Assembly: GCF_001584325.1 (NCBI RefSeq)
Contig: NZ_LSAZ01000034.1
Span: forward strand, 64,403 to 128,402
From: Bacillus nakamurai
GTDB taxonomy: Bacteria; Bacillota; Bacilli; Bacillales; Bacillaceae
DNA: 64,000 nucleotides
Direction of reading: 5' to 3'
Position 1 is the first letter of the stretch; every line of letters begins with the position of its first letter. This document shows positions 32,433 to 44,995 of this stretch, one piece after another. The notes below the pieces were generated by a model that did not search any database, had not been told where the DNA came from, and saw only the letters and a list, made by a program, of their open reading frames with translations. Both the position numbers and the translations under genes were made by a program.

Positions 32433-33584
32433 ATGATCTATCTTGACTACGCAGCGTCAGCACCTGTTTGCGAAGAAGCACTGCAAGTATTTCAGCGCCT
32501 CAGCACGGAGGTATACGGAAATGCAACCAGCCTTCATGACGCCGGCGGAAAAGCGGCCAATGTGCTCACATACTGCAGAAATTCTTTAGCGGAGCTGATC
32601 GGCGGAGAGGCTGACGGCATTTATTTTACGGACGGCGGAACGGAAGCGAACATATTGGCGGTTCAATCATTGGTACACGGCCTTCCTGCCGAAAAAAAAC
32701 ATTTTATTACAACCGCCATGGAGCATCCTTCCATCCATAATGCCGCGGCTTTTCTTTCTCATCAGGGGATTGACGTCACTGTCATGTATCCCGATAAAAA
32801 CGGGCTTATTACCGAGGACATATTGGCAGCCCATATCAGACCTGATACAGGATTGGTTTCCATTCAGCATGCCAATTCAGAAACAGGCCTCATCCAGCCG
32901 GTGCAGCCCCTGGCGGCATTTCTCCATAAAAGGGGGATTCTCCTGCATTGCGATTGCGTGCAAACCTTTGGCAAACTGCCGATTCATGCCGACGAGACGG
33001 GAATAGACGCCCTTTCCGTTTCGAGCCATAAGGTGTACGGACCTAAGGGGGCAGGCGCCGTTTATATCCGGCCCAGTGTCAGCTGGAAGCCGGTTTACCC
33101 CCAAACAGTACATGAAAATGGATTTCGGGCCGGTACGGTCAATGTGCCGGGTATCGGAGCTTTTACGGCTGCGGCGGAATATGCAGTGAGGAATATGAAA
33201 AAAAACCGGCTGCACGCTGAAAGCTTGCGGCAATATTTGTTTGAGCAAGTCCGTCTAAGCGGCCTCCCCGTCTCATTCTCGGCTGAGGAGACCGAGGGCG
33301 AGTGCCTGCCCCACATTGTCGGGTGTTTTTTTCACTTCTTTGAAGGACAATATGTTATGTTAGAATGTAATCGTAACGATATTTGCATCTCAACGGGGAG
33401 CGCTTGTTCCGCCGGGCATCACGGTCCTTCTTCGGCTATGAAGGCGTTGAAAAAACCCGAACGGGACGCACGGCGGTTTATCCGGATTTCATTCGGGAAC
33501 GAGACCACATTCGAACAGCTCGATATGTTATTACATACATTTACGGCGCTATGGGAGCAAAAGAAAGGAGAATCAGCAATTTGA
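32433..33584 (+). CDS. nifS: Cysteine desulfurase for NadA cluster assembly
   Basis: PLP enzyme that releases sulfur from cysteine; in Bacillus this nad-linked NifS supports the iron-sulfur cluster of NadA. 383 residues: DYAASAPVCEEAL at the start, the PLP lysine in SVSSHKVYGPKGAGA (near 192-206) and the active cysteine in CISTGSACSAGHHG (near 327). Its stop overlaps the nadR start by four bases, so the two are coupled. Confidence 0.95.
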   Translation: MIYLDYAASAPVCEEALQVFQRLSTEVYGNATSLHDAGGKAANVLTYCRNSLAELIGGEADGIYFTDGGTEANILAVQSLVHGLPAEKKHFITTAMEHPSIHNAAAFLSHQGIDVTVMYPDKNGLITEDILAAHIRPDTGLVSIQHANSETGLIQPVQPLAAFLHKRGILLHCDCVQTFGKLPIHADETGIDALSVSSHKVYGPKGAGAVYIRPSVSWKPVYPQTVHENGFRAGTVNVPGIGAFTAAAEYAVRNMKKNRLHAESLRQYLFEQVRLSGLPVSFSAEETEGECLPHIVGCFFHFFEGQYVMLECNRNDICISTGSACSAGHHGPSSAMKALKKPERDARRFIRISFGNETTFEQLDMLLHTFTALWEQKKGESAI

Positions 33585-34123
33585 CAGAAGGAATAAAGCT
33601 TACGGGGGCGAAAAGACGCGAGACGCTGCTTCATTGGCTGAAAGAAGCCGGCTCACCATTAACAGGGGGAGAGTTAGCAAAAAAAGCGAACGTGTCGAGA
33701 CAAGTCATCGTGCAGGACATTTCGCTGCTGAAGGCAAAAAATGAGCCGATCATCGCAACGAGCCAAGGCTATTTATACATCAGCCGGACCGCAGGCGGCG
33801 AAAAAGGCGCCGAACGGATTATCGCCTGCATACACGGCCCGGAGCGGACGGAAGAAGAACTTGAACTCATCGTTGATGAAGGTGTCACCATAAAGGACGT
33901 CATCATTGAACATCCCGTATACGGCGATTTAACGGCTTCCATACGGGTCAGCACCCGTAAAGAAATTAAACAGTTCATGAATAAAATTAACTCGACAAAC
34001 GCCGCTTACCTGTCTCAGCTGACCGGAGGCGTGCATCTCCATACTTTGAGCGCACCGACAGAAGATCGGATTGACCAAGCCTGCCAGGCGCTGGACGACG
34101 CAGGAATATTAATTAAGGATTAA
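33581..34123 (+). CDS. nadR: Niacin-responsive transcriptional repressor NadR (NiaR/YrxA)
   Basis: A 180-residue repressor of the nad genes. N-terminal helix-turn-helix (about 25-60, LTGGELAKKANVSRQVIVQD) and C-terminal 3H domain, named after its three histidines, seen in CIHGPERT, IEHPVYGD and GVHLHTL. The start is a TTG at 33581 with AAGGAG upstream; the open frame continues far back into nifS but that part is a shadow of nifS. Autoregulation through the shared nadB-nifS control region is likely. Confidence 0.94.
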   Translation: MTEGIKLTGAKRRETLLHWLKEAGSPLTGGELAKKANVSRQVIVQDISLLKAKNEPIIATSQGYLYISRTAGGEKGAERIIACIHGPERTEEELELIVDEGVTIKDVIIEHPVYGDLTASIRVSTRKEIKQFMNKINSTNAAYLSQLTGGVHLHTLSAPTEDRIDQACQALDDAGILIKD

Positions 34124-34153
34124 AAAAAGCCCTCAAGCAAGAGGGCTTTTTTT
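34124..34153. terminator. Terminator between convergent nadR and pheA
   Basis: AAAAAGCCCTC / GAGGGCTTTTT stem with a six-base loop; both strands end in Ts. Confidence 0.85.
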
Positions 34154-35009
34154 ACAGACAATAGGATTGATACGTTCCGAGAAGCTTGACCCGGCAGCCG
34201 AGGGCTTCCAGTTCTTGAATGGCACCCGGAATGAGCACCTTATCCATTGCCTGTTCAATATCGATGATAAAGAAATAGTTGCCCAGACCGGTTTTTGTCG
34301 GGCGCGATTCAATCTTTGACAAGTTTAAGTTTCTCCATGAAAAAGCGGACAGCACCCTGTGCAGGGCGCCTGATTGGTCGTCCTGAGGGAGCGTCACCAT
34401 CAGCGTCGTTTTCGGTCTTGAAGACAGCTTCTTATTCACTTCAAATGAGACATCTTTTTCAGGTGAAAGAATGATAAATCTTGTATGGTTGTCCTGATAA
34501 TCTTGGATATCACGCTTAACGATGCGTAATCCGTATGTAGCGGCCGCCATTTCATTTGCAATCACACCGATCGGAAGTTCAGAGTGCTCGCTGACGTATT
34601 TAGCCGCCGCACCAGTTGATTTTGCATACTCATAAGGAACAGACGAAAAATGCCGATGAAGAAATTTGTGGCATTGCGCGATTGCATGAGAATGAGAATA
34701 AATTTTCTCAAGGTGTTTCCACTCATTTTCCCTTGAAGGGTGGACAAGCAGATGCTGGTGAATCGGCAGCGTCATTTCCCCCACGATCGACAAAGGCTGT
34801 TCGTGGATCAAGTAGTCTATCGTTAAATTAACAGACCCCTCCAGCGCATTCTCCAAAGGAACAAAGGCCAGATCAACTTCCCCTGCAACCGCCGCATCCA
34901 TGCATGCCGGTATCGTATGGTACGCAGCTTGTGTCATACTGTTTTGAAAGCAAGAACTGACTGCTAGATGTGTAAATGTAGCTTCTGGACCTAAATAACC
35001 GACTTTCAT
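34152..35009 (-). CDS. pheA: Prephenate dehydratase
   Basis: Makes phenylpyruvate for phenylalanine synthesis. 285 residues: GYLGPEATFTHLA at the start, FVPLENALEGSVNLTIDYL, the substrate-binding DNHTRF near 165, and a C-terminal ACT domain (TTLMVTLPQDDQSGALHRVL) including the ESRPTK feedback-binding motif. pheB starts upstream in the same operon. Confidence 0.96.
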   Translation of the reverse strand: MKVGYLGPEATFTHLAVSSCFQNSMTQAAYHTIPACMDAAVAGEVDLAFVPLENALEGSVNLTIDYLIHEQPLSIVGEMTLPIHQHLLVHPSRENEWKHLEKIYSHSHAIAQCHKFLHRHFSSVPYEYAKSTGAAAKYVSEHSELPIGVIANEMAAATYGLRIVKRDIQDYQDNHTRFIILSPEKDVSFEVNKKLSSRPKTTLMVTLPQDDQSGALHRVLSAFSWRNLNLSKIESRPTKTGLGNYFFIIDIEQAMDKVLIPGAIQELEALGCRVKLLGTYQSYCL

Positions 35010-35023
35010 GATTTCTTCTCTCC

Positions 35024-35467
35024 TTACGCACCTGACCCTAAGATTTCAACTTTTTCTATAAAATCAAATTTTCTCAGTTTATTCATTAACGTATGAATGT
35101 TTTCTTCCATGGCGGACGTGCTGATTGAGAGCGTTACATTCGCCCTGCCCTGAAGCGGAATCGTCTGGTGAATGGAAAGCACATTGCTTCCAGAGTCAGC
35201 TACCGCCTGCAAAAGCTGGGATAACGCCCCTGACCGATCCTCCAAATGAAAGAAAAGTGTGATTATTTGTTCTTTAACCATTGTATAAAAAGGGAAAACA
35301 GCATCTCTGTATTTATAAAAAGCGCTTCTGCTTAAATCCACTTTTTGCACGGCGTCTGCAACTGACTCAGCTTTTTTTCTGTCGAGCAGCTTTTTGACTT
35401 CGAGGGTCTTTCGCATCGCATCAGGCAAAACGTCTTCACGGACTAAATAAAATGTCTCTTCTTTCAT
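35024..35467 (-). CDS. pheB: ACT-domain protein PheB
   Basis: 147 residues from the ATG at 35467, which follows GAGGGGTG. N-terminal helical part [20 protein letters not shown], then an ACT domain from about 70 ([20 protein letters not shown]). Named for linkage to pheA; no chorismate mutase activity can be inferred from the sequence and the role is probably regulatory. Confidence 0.9.
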   Translation of the reverse strand: MKEETFYLVREDVLPDAMRKTLEVKKLLDRKKAESVADAVQKVDLSRSAFYKYRDAVFPFYTMVKEQIITLFFHLEDRSGALSQLLQAVADSGSNVLSIHQTIPLQGRANVTLSISTSAMEENIHTLMNKLRKFDFIEKVEILGSGA

Positions 35468-35519
35468 TTTCACCCCTCCCTCTTACATCAGAGAGCCTGC
35501 AAAGCAAGCTCTCCTTTTT

Positions 35520-37416
<1,897 letters not shown>

Positions 37417-37694
37417 TTTCGCACTCCCAATCGTTTAATTTCTTATTTAGGAGTCTTGATAAGTGTGTACTATGAATTATAACAGAGAAGGCTTTGTTAG
37501 AAAAACACTTGTTTTTCCTGGTTCATCATGTTCCTTTTTTGGATCGGCATGCGTTTTGGATGCCAGGCAGAAACATTGTAGTATCACTGCTTGGGGAACA
37601 TATCCAGTGGGTATGAGAAGCTGGTGTTCTCATTCTAGGCGGGGTTCACTCGCACATCCTCTGCTTTTCATTCTTGATGTTACTCCGCTTACTG
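37417..37694. other. Non-coding gap between spo0B and rpmA
   Basis: About 280 bases without a supported gene. On the minus strand GTTATAATT near 37,480 is a likely -10 for spo0B. An imperfect palindrome TGAGAA...TTCTCA lies near 37,617-37,634. Open frames here are short and lack binding sites. Confidence 0.6.
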
Positions 37695-37728
37695 CAAAAA
37701 AAACTCCAGTCAACGACCGGAGTTTTTT
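37695..37728 (-). terminator. Terminator of the rplU-prp-rpmA operon
   Basis: AAACTCCAGTC / GACCGGAGTTT stem followed by eight Ts on the minus strand just past rpmA. Confidence 0.85.
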
Positions 37729-37734
37729 GTGTCA

Positions 37735-38031
<297 letters not shown>

Positions 38032-38373
38032 CTATATTTGGTTTGTAGTCAACCGTAAGTGGTCATTGTAATCCCGCTCGATTGTCTCAAGAGAAACAAT
38101 CATGCCTTCAATCAGCAGCTGCGCTTTTTGAAAAGCTTCCTGATCAGCGGCTTCAGGGAATTCAAAATAGAAATAACCCCCGTCCTCGCCTATATCAAGA
38201 ATCGGTTCGAGAGGAGCCAGTGCGATAACCGCATTGACTGCTCCGAAGACAACAGCTGTGACCGCGGCGCAAACGAGATCTCGTCCATGTTCAGCAAAAT
38301 CGGCATGCCCCGTCATTTCAAAGGACAAAATGCCCTCTTCTGTGCGGGATCTTCGAATTGTTGCCTGAATCAT
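38032..38373 (-). CDS. prp: Cysteine protease Prp (YsxB) for L27 maturation
   Basis: 113 residues. Catalytic pair visible as His23 in MTGHADFAEHGRDLVC and Cys35 in the same block. It cleaves after LQFF of L27. Encoded between L21 and L27 genes, starting three bases after rplU, so synthesis is matched to its substrate. Confidence 0.93.
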   Translation of the reverse strand: MIQATIRRSRTEEGILSFEMTGHADFAEHGRDLVCAAVTAVVFGAVNAVIALAPLEPILDIGEDGGYFYFEFPEAADQEAFQKAQLLIEGMIVSLETIERDYNDHLRLTTNQI

Positions 38374-38375
38374 GC

Positions 38376-38696
<321 letters not shown>

Positions 38697-38697
38697 C

Positions 38698-38787
38698 TAT
38701 TAGACTAAGACTCGCCAGCAGCAGGGGGCTGAAAAGCTCTTAACACCTGTACTGAGCGGTTGTAGCAATGGTGCTACATCCATAACA
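38698..38787 (-). promoter_or_regulatory. L21 leader RNA
   Basis: About 90 nt of transcribed leader with the stem GTAGCACCATTGCTAC and the GC-rich pair CAGCCCCCTGCTG, upstream of rplU. Position, size and content fit the Bacillus L21 leader (autoregulation by L21). Confidence 0.75.
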
Positions 38788-38793
38788 TTAAAA

Positions 38794-38822
38794 AATATAT
38801 CAAAACAGAAGACATATGTCAA
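38794..38822 (-). promoter_or_regulatory. Sigma-A promoter of rplU-prp-rpmA
   Basis: TTGACA (complement of 38817-38822), 17 bases, TATATT (complement of 38794-38799). It lies immediately after spoIVFB. Confidence 0.85.
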
Positions 38823-38829
38823 TCTATTT

Positions 38830-39696
38830 CTAGTAAGGCAGCAGCAGTTCTTCCATAGAGGAATCTGTCCGCTTATCGGCGAAATACGCGTGCAGCACTT
38901 CATTCTCATCGAGCTGGCTGAGTTTCTCGCCGGCTTTTTCAATGATAATCGGGTGCTTGCATCCCCGCTTAAATTCGGCCATTACGTGCTTAATCTTGGC
39001 ATCAGCCTTGACCGTCAGAGGGAGCAGCATTTCAACATCGAGGTTATTTCCGTAATATCTCTCCAATAGAAACCTCATCTGAATATAATGCCTTTTCCGG
39101 TATTCATCCCACAGGGAAGCCGCGAGAAATACGAACAGCACCCAGGCGCTGATCTGCAAGGGGACAGCCAGTACAATCCAGCAGCAGAGCAAAAATGCGA
39201 AAACGGACGAGGTCTGTACACTGAGCAGGTGCGCTCTTTGAAATGCCATTTGTTTCGAAAAGTATAAAAAAACCATTTTCCCCCCGTCAAGCGGCCAGAT
39301 CGGCAGCAGGTTGATGAAAAGAATCGACAGGTTATAAAATGTAAACATCTCGAACGTCTGCTGTCCGACTATGCCTAACCCAAAAAGAAGCCAGGCCGCT
39401 GCCTGAAGCCATAAATGCTGAAGCGGGCCGGCCAGAATGACCGCAAATTCTTCCTTAAGCGGCCGGTTTCCGTGCTCCTCCACTTCAACCGTCCCGCCGA
39501 AGGGAAGCAAAAAAATCCGTTTAATCCGCCACGAAAAAAACACGGCCAGAGCAGCATGCCCCAGCTCATGGACGAATACAACCAGCAAAAGACATAACAG
39601 CGCTTTAATGTGCCCTGTCACAAGCCCAAGCCCCATGATAATCCAAAGAAAAGGATGAACGTGAATTTTTAAGATCAGACTCAGCCATTTATTCAT
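38830..39696 (-). CDS. spoIVFB: Intramembrane metalloprotease SpoIVFB
   Basis: Site-2 protease that cleaves pro-sigma-K in the mother cell. 288 residues: zinc motif HELGH at about 43-47, six membrane helices, the third ligand region NLLPIWPLDGGK near 135, and a C-terminal CBS-like domain (TVKADAKIKHVMAEFKRGCK). The start overlaps spoIVFA by eight bases, consistent with complex formation with its inhibitor. Confidence 0.96.
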   Translation of the reverse strand: MNKWLSLILKIHVHPFLWIIMGLGLVTGHIKALLCLLLVVFVHELGHAALAVFFSWRIKRIFLLPFGGTVEVEEHGNRPLKEEFAVILAGPLQHLWLQAAAWLLFGLGIVGQQTFEMFTFYNLSILFINLLPIWPLDGGKMVFLYFSKQMAFQRAHLLSVQTSSVFAFLLCCWIVLAVPLQISAWVLFVFLAASLWDEYRKRHYIQMRFLLERYYGNNLDVEMLLPLTVKADAKIKHVMAEFKRGCKHPIIIEKAGEKLSQLDENEVLHAYFADKRTDSSMEELLLPY

Positions 39697-40486
39697 CAAA
39701 TGTGATCACCTGAATCGGATCTATGAATTTGTCTCCTTCTTGGATCGCAAAATAGTATTGGCCTTTATTTTTATCGCCAAGCTTGATGGAACCGATCTTT
39801 TTGCCTTTATCGATAAAATCATACAGAGACACGTTAACGTCTTTAAGCTGGCCGTAAATGCTGCAGCTGTTGTCTGCGTGCTGCACCTTCACCGTCAACC
39901 CTGTTTTCTTATCTTTATTGACTTCAACGACATAACCCTCTTTTACACTATCAATTGTATCGCTGGCTGTTTCTACGATTACGCCTTCCCCATTATTCTG
40001 AAAGTCCTCCTGGATTTTGCCCGCAGCAGGTACGGCCAGCTCCTGACTGACCGCTACTTGGCCGCCCTTTTTTTTCGTTCCGGGTGTGAGAAAAGCGAGC
40101 GGATTTCCGAATGCGGACTCAAACCAGTGGCTCACGGCAGCAAACTGAAATTCTTTTTGAAAGGTTTGAGCGATAGCCGGCTTGATTTGGCTCAAAGGCT
40201 GTTTGTCAGTTTTATAGGCGATAGCGGAGATAAGGACAAGACACGCCGCCAGCAGGCATTTTAAAATGATAGAATTGGTGTTAATCAATGGATGCCTTCC
40301 GTTGAATTCCGGCGGATGTTCCGTTTCATAGCTCGGAAGGAGCCTGTGCTTTTCTTGTTCCTCGACTGCCTGCCAAGCCGGGAGCTTTTGTTTCTTCTGA
40401 GCGGTTTGAACGGCAGGGCGTTTTGAACCGGGCTGCTGCTTTCTTCTTTTGGCCAGTCTTTTTCTAATTTCATCAGCTCTGTGACT
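39689..40486 (-). CDS. spoIVFA: SpoIVFB inhibitor SpoIVFA
   Basis: Holds SpoIVFB inactive until SpoIVB from the forespore cuts it. 265 residues from ATG 40486 (MSHRADEIRKRLAKRRK): basic cytosolic part, one membrane helix (about 85-103), and an intermembrane-space domain of degenerate LytM/M23 type (VKVQHADNSCSIYGQL) lacking a full metal site. BofC, encoded at 24 kb, acts in the same checkpoint. Confidence 0.95.
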   Translation of the reverse strand, partial: SHRADEIRKRLAKRRKQQPGSKRPAVQTAQKKQKLPAWQAVEEQEKHRLLPSYETEHPPEFNGRHPLINTNSIILKCLLAACLVLISAIAYKTDKQPLSQIKPAIAQTFQKEFQFAAVSHWFESAFGNPLAFLTPGTKKKGGQVAVSQELAVPAAGKIQEDFQNNGEGVIVETASDTIDSVKEGYVVEVNKDKKTGLTVKVQHADNSCSIYGQLKDVNVSLYDFIDKGKKIGSIKLGDKNKGQYYFAIQEGDKFIDPIQVITFDE

Positions 40487-40569
40487 CATCGCCATCATCC
40501 TTTGCAATCGTTGGGTTTGTACATCCTATGCCTTGTCCATTGCAAATATGCGCCTTGCTGATGATAAAC

Positions 40570-40608
40570 AAAAAAAGACCTGACAAGCTGGCGCTTCATC
40601 AGATCCTT
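40570..40608 (-). terminator. Terminator of minD
   Basis: GATCTGA / TCAGGTC outer stem with inner AGC/GCT and seven Ts on the minus strand. Confidence 0.7.
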
Positions 40609-40624
40609 GTTTTCTATTATTTTA

Positions 40625-41434
40625 TTATGACCGCACGCCAAAAAATGACTTTATTTTCGCCATCATCCCTTTTTGCTGCTCTTCAAGCACCTGTAAAGGA
40701 ACGGATTCCCCTAAAATACGCCGGGCAATATTGCGGTATGCAATGCTGGCGCGGTTTTTTGAATTCATTGCAATCGGCTCGCCGATATTTGATGCTTTAA
40801 TCACTTCATCATCGTCAGCGACGATTCCGAGCAGATCAATAGAAAGATGATGAACAACCTCGTCGACATCCATCGTGTCACCGTTTTTCACAAGGTGATT
40901 TCTGATGCGGTTAACGATAAGCCGCGGCGGTTCAATTTCCTCCTGCTCCAAAAGACCGATAATACGGTCGGCATCCCGCACCGCTGAAATTTCCGGCGTT
41001 GTCACAACAATCGCCTTATCAGCTCCGGACACGGCATTTTTATAGCCCTGTTCAATTCCGGCGGGACAATCAATGATGACATAATCAAATTCCTGCTTGA
41101 GCTGCTGCACAAGCGATTTGATTTGCTCAGGAACAACAGCCGTTTTGTCGCTTGTCTGGGCAGCCGGCATCAAATGAAGCAGATCATCAAAACGTTTATC
41201 CTTAACAAGCGCCTGATGCATCTTGCATCTGCCTTCAATGACGTCAACTAAGTCATATATAATTCTGTTTTCAAGACCCATTACGACATCAAGGTTTCGC
41301 AGTCCGATATCTGTATCAACTAAACAGACGCGTTTCCCTAAAATGGCTAAGGCGGTACCGAGGTTTGCAGATGTTGTTGTTTTTCCTACTCCGCCTTTTC
41401 CCGAAGTTATTACGATAGCCTCACCCAATTTCAC
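40625..41434 (-). CDS. minD: Septum-site determining ATPase MinD
   Basis: Deviant Walker ATPase of 269 residues, [13 protein letters not shown] near 10-22, with the C-terminal amphipathic membrane helix [11 protein letters not shown]. It carries MinC to the membrane and is positioned by DivIVA/MinJ. Overlaps minC by four bases. Confidence 0.97.
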   Translation of the reverse strand: MKLGEAIVITSGKGGVGKTTTSANLGTALAILGKRVCLVDTDIGLRNLDVVMGLENRIIYDLVDVIEGRCKMHQALVKDKRFDDLLHLMPAAQTSDKTAVVPEQIKSLVQQLKQEFDYVIIDCPAGIEQGYKNAVSGADKAIVVTTPEISAVRDADRIIGLLEQEEIEPPRLIVNRIRNHLVKNGDTMDVDEVVHHLSIDLLGIVADDDEVIKASNIGEPIAMNSKNRASIAYRNIARRILGESVPLQVLEEQQKGMMAKIKSFFGVRS

Positions 41435-42111
41435 ATTCCTCCCTCAAGCCTTGTTAGATCAGGTCTTAAATGAGCCAAATGTTGAAGGCGTTCAATGACC
41501 ATATTTCCGTCTGTATCTAAATAAGCACATTCCATGTCGTTCCCTTTTTGAATGTGGTCTGGGGAGCGATTTAACACGTGATTGATCCTTAATTGTGTCG
41601 GCAGCATTTCGGAAGCCGCAATCACGGCCCGGCTGTTTCCGTTATAACCGGCGTGGGCAATTCCTTTTAATGAGCCGAGAACAAATATATTCCCTCCGGC
41701 CTTAACCGTTCCGCCGGGATTCACATCTCCGATCAAAAGCAAATCTCCCGTCACGTGAAGCACCTGTCCTGAACGGACTATTTTAGAAACCGAGACAATC
41801 TCCGCTTCCTCTTTCATGCGCTGTGCTTCTTCTTTGGCGATGACTTCACTGTCAATTGAATGAACGACTAAATCTTTCTTTGACGCGATCAGATCAGTGA
41901 GCTGTTCTTCCTGTTCCTGATACAGATAGCGATGTCCGAGTTTAATATGAACACTGATTTTTTGACCTTTGCCATCAGTATATTGTTCAATCGACAGCAT
42001 ACTTTGAAGACCATCGAGAAGCTCATCAAAAGAACACGCATCATCCAGATGCAATGTTAAGCCGTTTTTTGTTCCTTTTATTGTTACATATTGCTGCTTT
42101 TTGGTCTTCAC
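41431..42111 (-). CDS. minC: Division inhibitor MinC
   Basis: 226 residues from a GTG at 42111 behind GAGG. N-terminal FtsZ-inhibiting domain ([20 protein letters not shown]) and C-terminal beta-helix that binds MinD ([20 protein letters not shown]). An earlier GTG at 42120 overlaps the binding site. Confidence 0.96.
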   Translation of the reverse strand: MKTKKQQYVTIKGTKNGLTLHLDDACSFDELLDGLQSMLSIEQYTDGKGQKISVHIKLGHRYLYQEQEEQLTDLIASKKDLVVHSIDSEVIAKEEAQRMKEEAEIVSVSKIVRSGQVLHVTGDLLLIGDVNPGGTVKAGGNIFVLGSLKGIAHAGYNGNSRAVIAASEMLPTQLRINHVLNRSPDHIQKGNDMECAYLDTDGNMVIERLQHLAHLRPDLTRLEGGM

Positions 42112-42163
42112 AATGTTCACCTCAACAACATACTCTTTTCGTCAAAAAAAGATAAAATCCTTT

Positions 42164-42682
42164 TTACTCATCTCTTAATTCTTTCTTTAGACTTATATAA
42201 AACAGCCTAACAGGCAGGACCAGTACAATTGCGCCTGCAATATTCAGTAAAACGGTCGGTAAAAACCGCTGAATGACAAATTCATTGAACGTCATCGTGC
42301 CGCTGTGAATTAAAGTCTGAATTCCGTAGACGTAAAATTCAAGCACACATACACCGAGCACCGCCACAAGAATGACCATTAAAGCGTTCGTCTGCAGCAC
42401 TTTAAACGCTTTAGCAGCCAGGTAGCATAAGCCGGCAAAACCAAACATATAAACTCCTAAAACACCAGTATACGTGATGTCATAGAGAAGACCGAAAATG
42501 AATCCGTAAATGACTGCATGTTTTTGATTGATGTAAGCGGACATAAAAATTAAAACAAGCAAAAGAAAGTGCGGAACGACCTGCTGCTCGTCGGAAATGA
42601 AAGGAAAATGCACCAAATCGGTGTAGATGCTTTCCGCAGAAAAGACCAGCATCATAATCAAAGGGAGAAGGAAACGTTTCAC
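42164..42682 (-). CDS. mreD: Rod-shape protein MreD
   Basis: 172-residue membrane protein with five or six helices covering nearly the full length. Part of the elongation complex; overlaps mreC by four bases. Confidence 0.94.
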   Translation of the reverse strand: MKRFLLPLIMMLVFSAESIYTDLVHFPFISDEQQVVPHFLLLVLIFMSAYINQKHAVIYGFIFGLLYDITYTGVLGVYMFGFAGLCYLAAKAFKVLQTNALMVILVAVLGVCVLEFYVYGIQTLIHSGTMTFNEFVIQRFLPTVLLNIAGAIVLVLPVRLFYISLKKELRDE

Positions 42683-43551
42683 GATCCTCCCACCCCTGTA
42701 TCAGAAGTTGCTACGCTGCGGTTTACCACAATAACATGGTCTAAATCATACAGATTGGCAGCCGGTTTGACGTACGCGATTTTGGTCAGGCCGTAAGAAT
42801 CAGATTCGACGTCAGTTACTTCGCCGACTGTCAAGCCTTGAGGAAATACACCGCCCGTTCCGGAGGTTTCCACAAGATCACCCTTTTTCACTTCGCGCTT
42901 TTCATCCGGCTCAAGAATGGTCATTTTAAGGGTTTGTTTCTTTTTGTCATACCCCTCAATTAAACCGTAGCCTTTACTGCCTTTTTTACCTGAGATTTTG
43001 GTTGCCACTCTGTTATTGCGGTCAACATCGCTTAACAGCTGAACGGCAGATGTAAAGTTGTTCAGCCCGCTGCTTTTAATTTTCCCGACCAGCGCGCCCT
43101 TTTCGTTTGTGACAGCCATGTCTTTGGCCACTTTTTGCTTCGATCCCTTATTAATCATGATTTGCTTGTACCATTGATCAGGGTTTCTCGCGATAACGGT
43201 CGCTAAAATCGGTTCATAATCGGTAATCGATTTGACGTGCCCGAGTTCATCAAGCAATTTCTTGTTTTCATCTTTCAATTCTTGGAGCTTTGCTTCATAT
43301 TGCGTCTGTCCGTCCAGTTTTTCTCTTAAACGTTCGTTTTCTTTGTATGTGTTTTTCAGGTCTTCTATGTCCCCGAAGAACCCTGCAAAATATTCGGCAG
43401 GCGTGTGAAAAATATTTTGAAATACTCCCGTCGTATCACCGATCAGCTTTTCAGGCCAGGTGGTATTACGGCCGTTCTTCAGCGAGAATCCAATCATAGC
43501 CACCAATATGATAATACACAGAAGTAATAGCATTAACCGTTTATTCGGCAT
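42679..43551 (-). CDS. mreC: Rod-shape protein MreC
   Basis: 290 residues: one N-terminal helix (about 6-22), coiled coil (about 66-110) and the two beta-barrel extracytoplasmic part (VIARNPDQWYKQIMINKGSK, VETSGTGGVFPQGLTVGEVT). Confidence 0.96.
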   Translation of the reverse strand: MPNKRLMLLLLCIIILVAMIGFSLKNGRNTTWPEKLIGDTTGVFQNIFHTPAEYFAGFFGDIEDLKNTYKENERLREKLDGQTQYEAKLQELKDENKKLLDELGHVKSITDYEPILATVIARNPDQWYKQIMINKGSKQKVAKDMAVTNEKGALVGKIKSSGLNNFTSAVQLLSDVDRNNRVATKISGKKGSKGYGLIEGYDKKKQTLKMTILEPDEKREVKKGDLVETSGTGGVFPQGLTVGEVTDVESDSYGLTKIAYVKPAANLYDLDHVIVVNRSVATSDTGVGGS

Positions 43552-43581
43552 CGTGTTACACCTCTTCTATTTAACTCCTGA

Positions 43582-44595
43582 TTATCTTGTTTTCCCTTTG
43601 AAAAGATGGATGTGCTCCAGTGCTTTTCCAGTACCGATCGCGACACAATCAAGCGGATCTTCAGCGATAAGAACCGGCATTTTCGTTTCATCGCTGATGA
43701 CTTTGTCAAGGTTTCGAAGCAGCGCGCCTCCCCCTGTTAATACAATGCCTCTGTCCATAATATCAGCGGCAAGTTCAGGCGGTGTTTTTTCAAGCGTGCT
43801 CTTCACCGCGTCAACAATAGAAAGAACGGTATCACGCAGTGCATTTGCAATTTCGGTTCCCGTAATTTCGATTGTTTTCGGCAGGCCTGTCAGCAGGTCA
43901 CGGCCGCGAATTTCCATTGTCGCATTTTCTTCGCCCGTTTCCGCTGACCCGATCTCCATTTTGATGGCTTCCGCCGTACGGTCCCCGATCATCAGGTTAT
44001 ATGTTTTTCTGATATAGCTGATGATCGAATCATCCATTTCGTCACCGGCCACGCGGATAGATTGAGATGTAACAATGCCGCCTAGTGAGATAATCGCGAC
44101 TTCCGTAGTTCCGCCTCCGATATCAACGACCATGCTGCCCGTCGGCTCCCATACTGGAAGGTTTGCACCGATGGCAGCGGCAAACGGCTCTTCAATCGGG
44201 TAAGCGTCACGCGCACCGGCTTGTCTTGTCGCGTCAATGACAGCGCGTTCTTCAACCGCTGTAATACCTGACGGCACACAGACCATAACGTACGGCTTTC
44301 TCGCAAATAAGCCTTTATTTTTCACAGCCTGATTAATATAATATTTCATCATTGTCGCAGTAGTTTCATAATCAGCGATAACGCCGTCTTTCATCGGACG
44401 GAGGGCCACCACGTTGCCCGGTGTGCGCCCGATCATGTTTTTGGCGTCGTTACCGACAGCCACGATTGATTTCGTATCCGTTTGCAGCGCAACGACAGAC
44501 GGCTCTCTCACAACAATTCCTTTACCTTTTACAAACACAAGCGTATTCGCAGTTCCCAGATCTATACCAAGGTCTCTTGTACCAATTCCGAACAT
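43582..44595 (-). CDS. mreB: Actin-like cell-shape protein MreB
   Basis: 337 residues; phosphate 1 loop [19 protein letters not shown], phosphate 2 [18 protein letters not shown], adenosine motif [13 protein letters not shown]. Guides sidewall peptidoglycan synthesis. Head of mreBCD-minCD, downstream of radC. Confidence 0.97.
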   Translation of the reverse strand: MFGIGTRDLGIDLGTANTLVFVKGKGIVVREPSVVALQTDTKSIVAVGNDAKNMIGRTPGNVVALRPMKDGVIADYETTATMMKYYINQAVKNKGLFARKPYVMVCVPSGITAVEERAVIDATRQAGARDAYPIEEPFAAAIGANLPVWEPTGSMVVDIGGGTTEVAIISLGGIVTSQSIRVAGDEMDDSIISYIRKTYNLMIGDRTAEAIKMEIGSAETGEENATMEIRGRDLLTGLPKTIEITGTEIANALRDTVLSIVDAVKSTLEKTPPELAADIMDRGIVLTGGGALLRNLDKVISDETKMPVLIAEDPLDCVAIGTGKALEHIHLFKGKTR

Positions 44596-44686
44596 ATGTA
44601 TGTATCTTCCTTTCTTAAAGCAAAAATACCCTAAAGGGAAAAACTCATAAAATCTATTATATCTTAATTTAACGAAAAAAAAAGTG

Positions 44687-44995
44687 TTACAAATATCCTT
44701 TTTCCTTTAAACTCACAAATTTTTTATCACCAATGACTAAATGATCCAGCAGCTCGATGCCGATTAAATTTCCGCATTCAAAAAGCCGTCTTGTCACCTC
44801 TATATCTTCCCTGCTTGGTGTAGGATCTCCTGAAGGATGATTGTGAACGCAAATGAAGGATGCGGCGGATCGTTTGAAAGCTTCTTTAAACACCTCCCGC
44901 GGGTGGACAATAGATGAATTCAGACTTCCTATAAAAACGGTGCGTTTATGAATGACTTGATTTTTGGTATTTAAATATAAACATGAAAACTTGAC
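44687..44995 (-). pseudogene. radC: RadC 3' fragment, cut by prophage insertion
   Basis: The frame reads [20 protein letters not shown] to [11 protein letters not shown], the C-terminal half of RadC including the JAMM-type metal motif [15 protein letters not shown]. RadC homology stops at about 44,990; upstream the frame runs into unrelated sequence with a stop at about 45,013, and no in-frame start precedes the homology. The first in-frame ATG is at 44,893. The N-terminal helix-hairpin-helix half must be at the other end of the prophage. Confidence 0.88.

Noticed and set aside
33383-33580. Upstream extension of nadR
   Set aside because: Lies within nifS in another frame; TTG 33581 has the binding site and gives the family length.
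44687-44893. Intact 68-residue RadC-like protein
   Set aside because: Homology continues upstream of this ATG to about 44,990, so it is a truncated RadC rather than a short natural protein.
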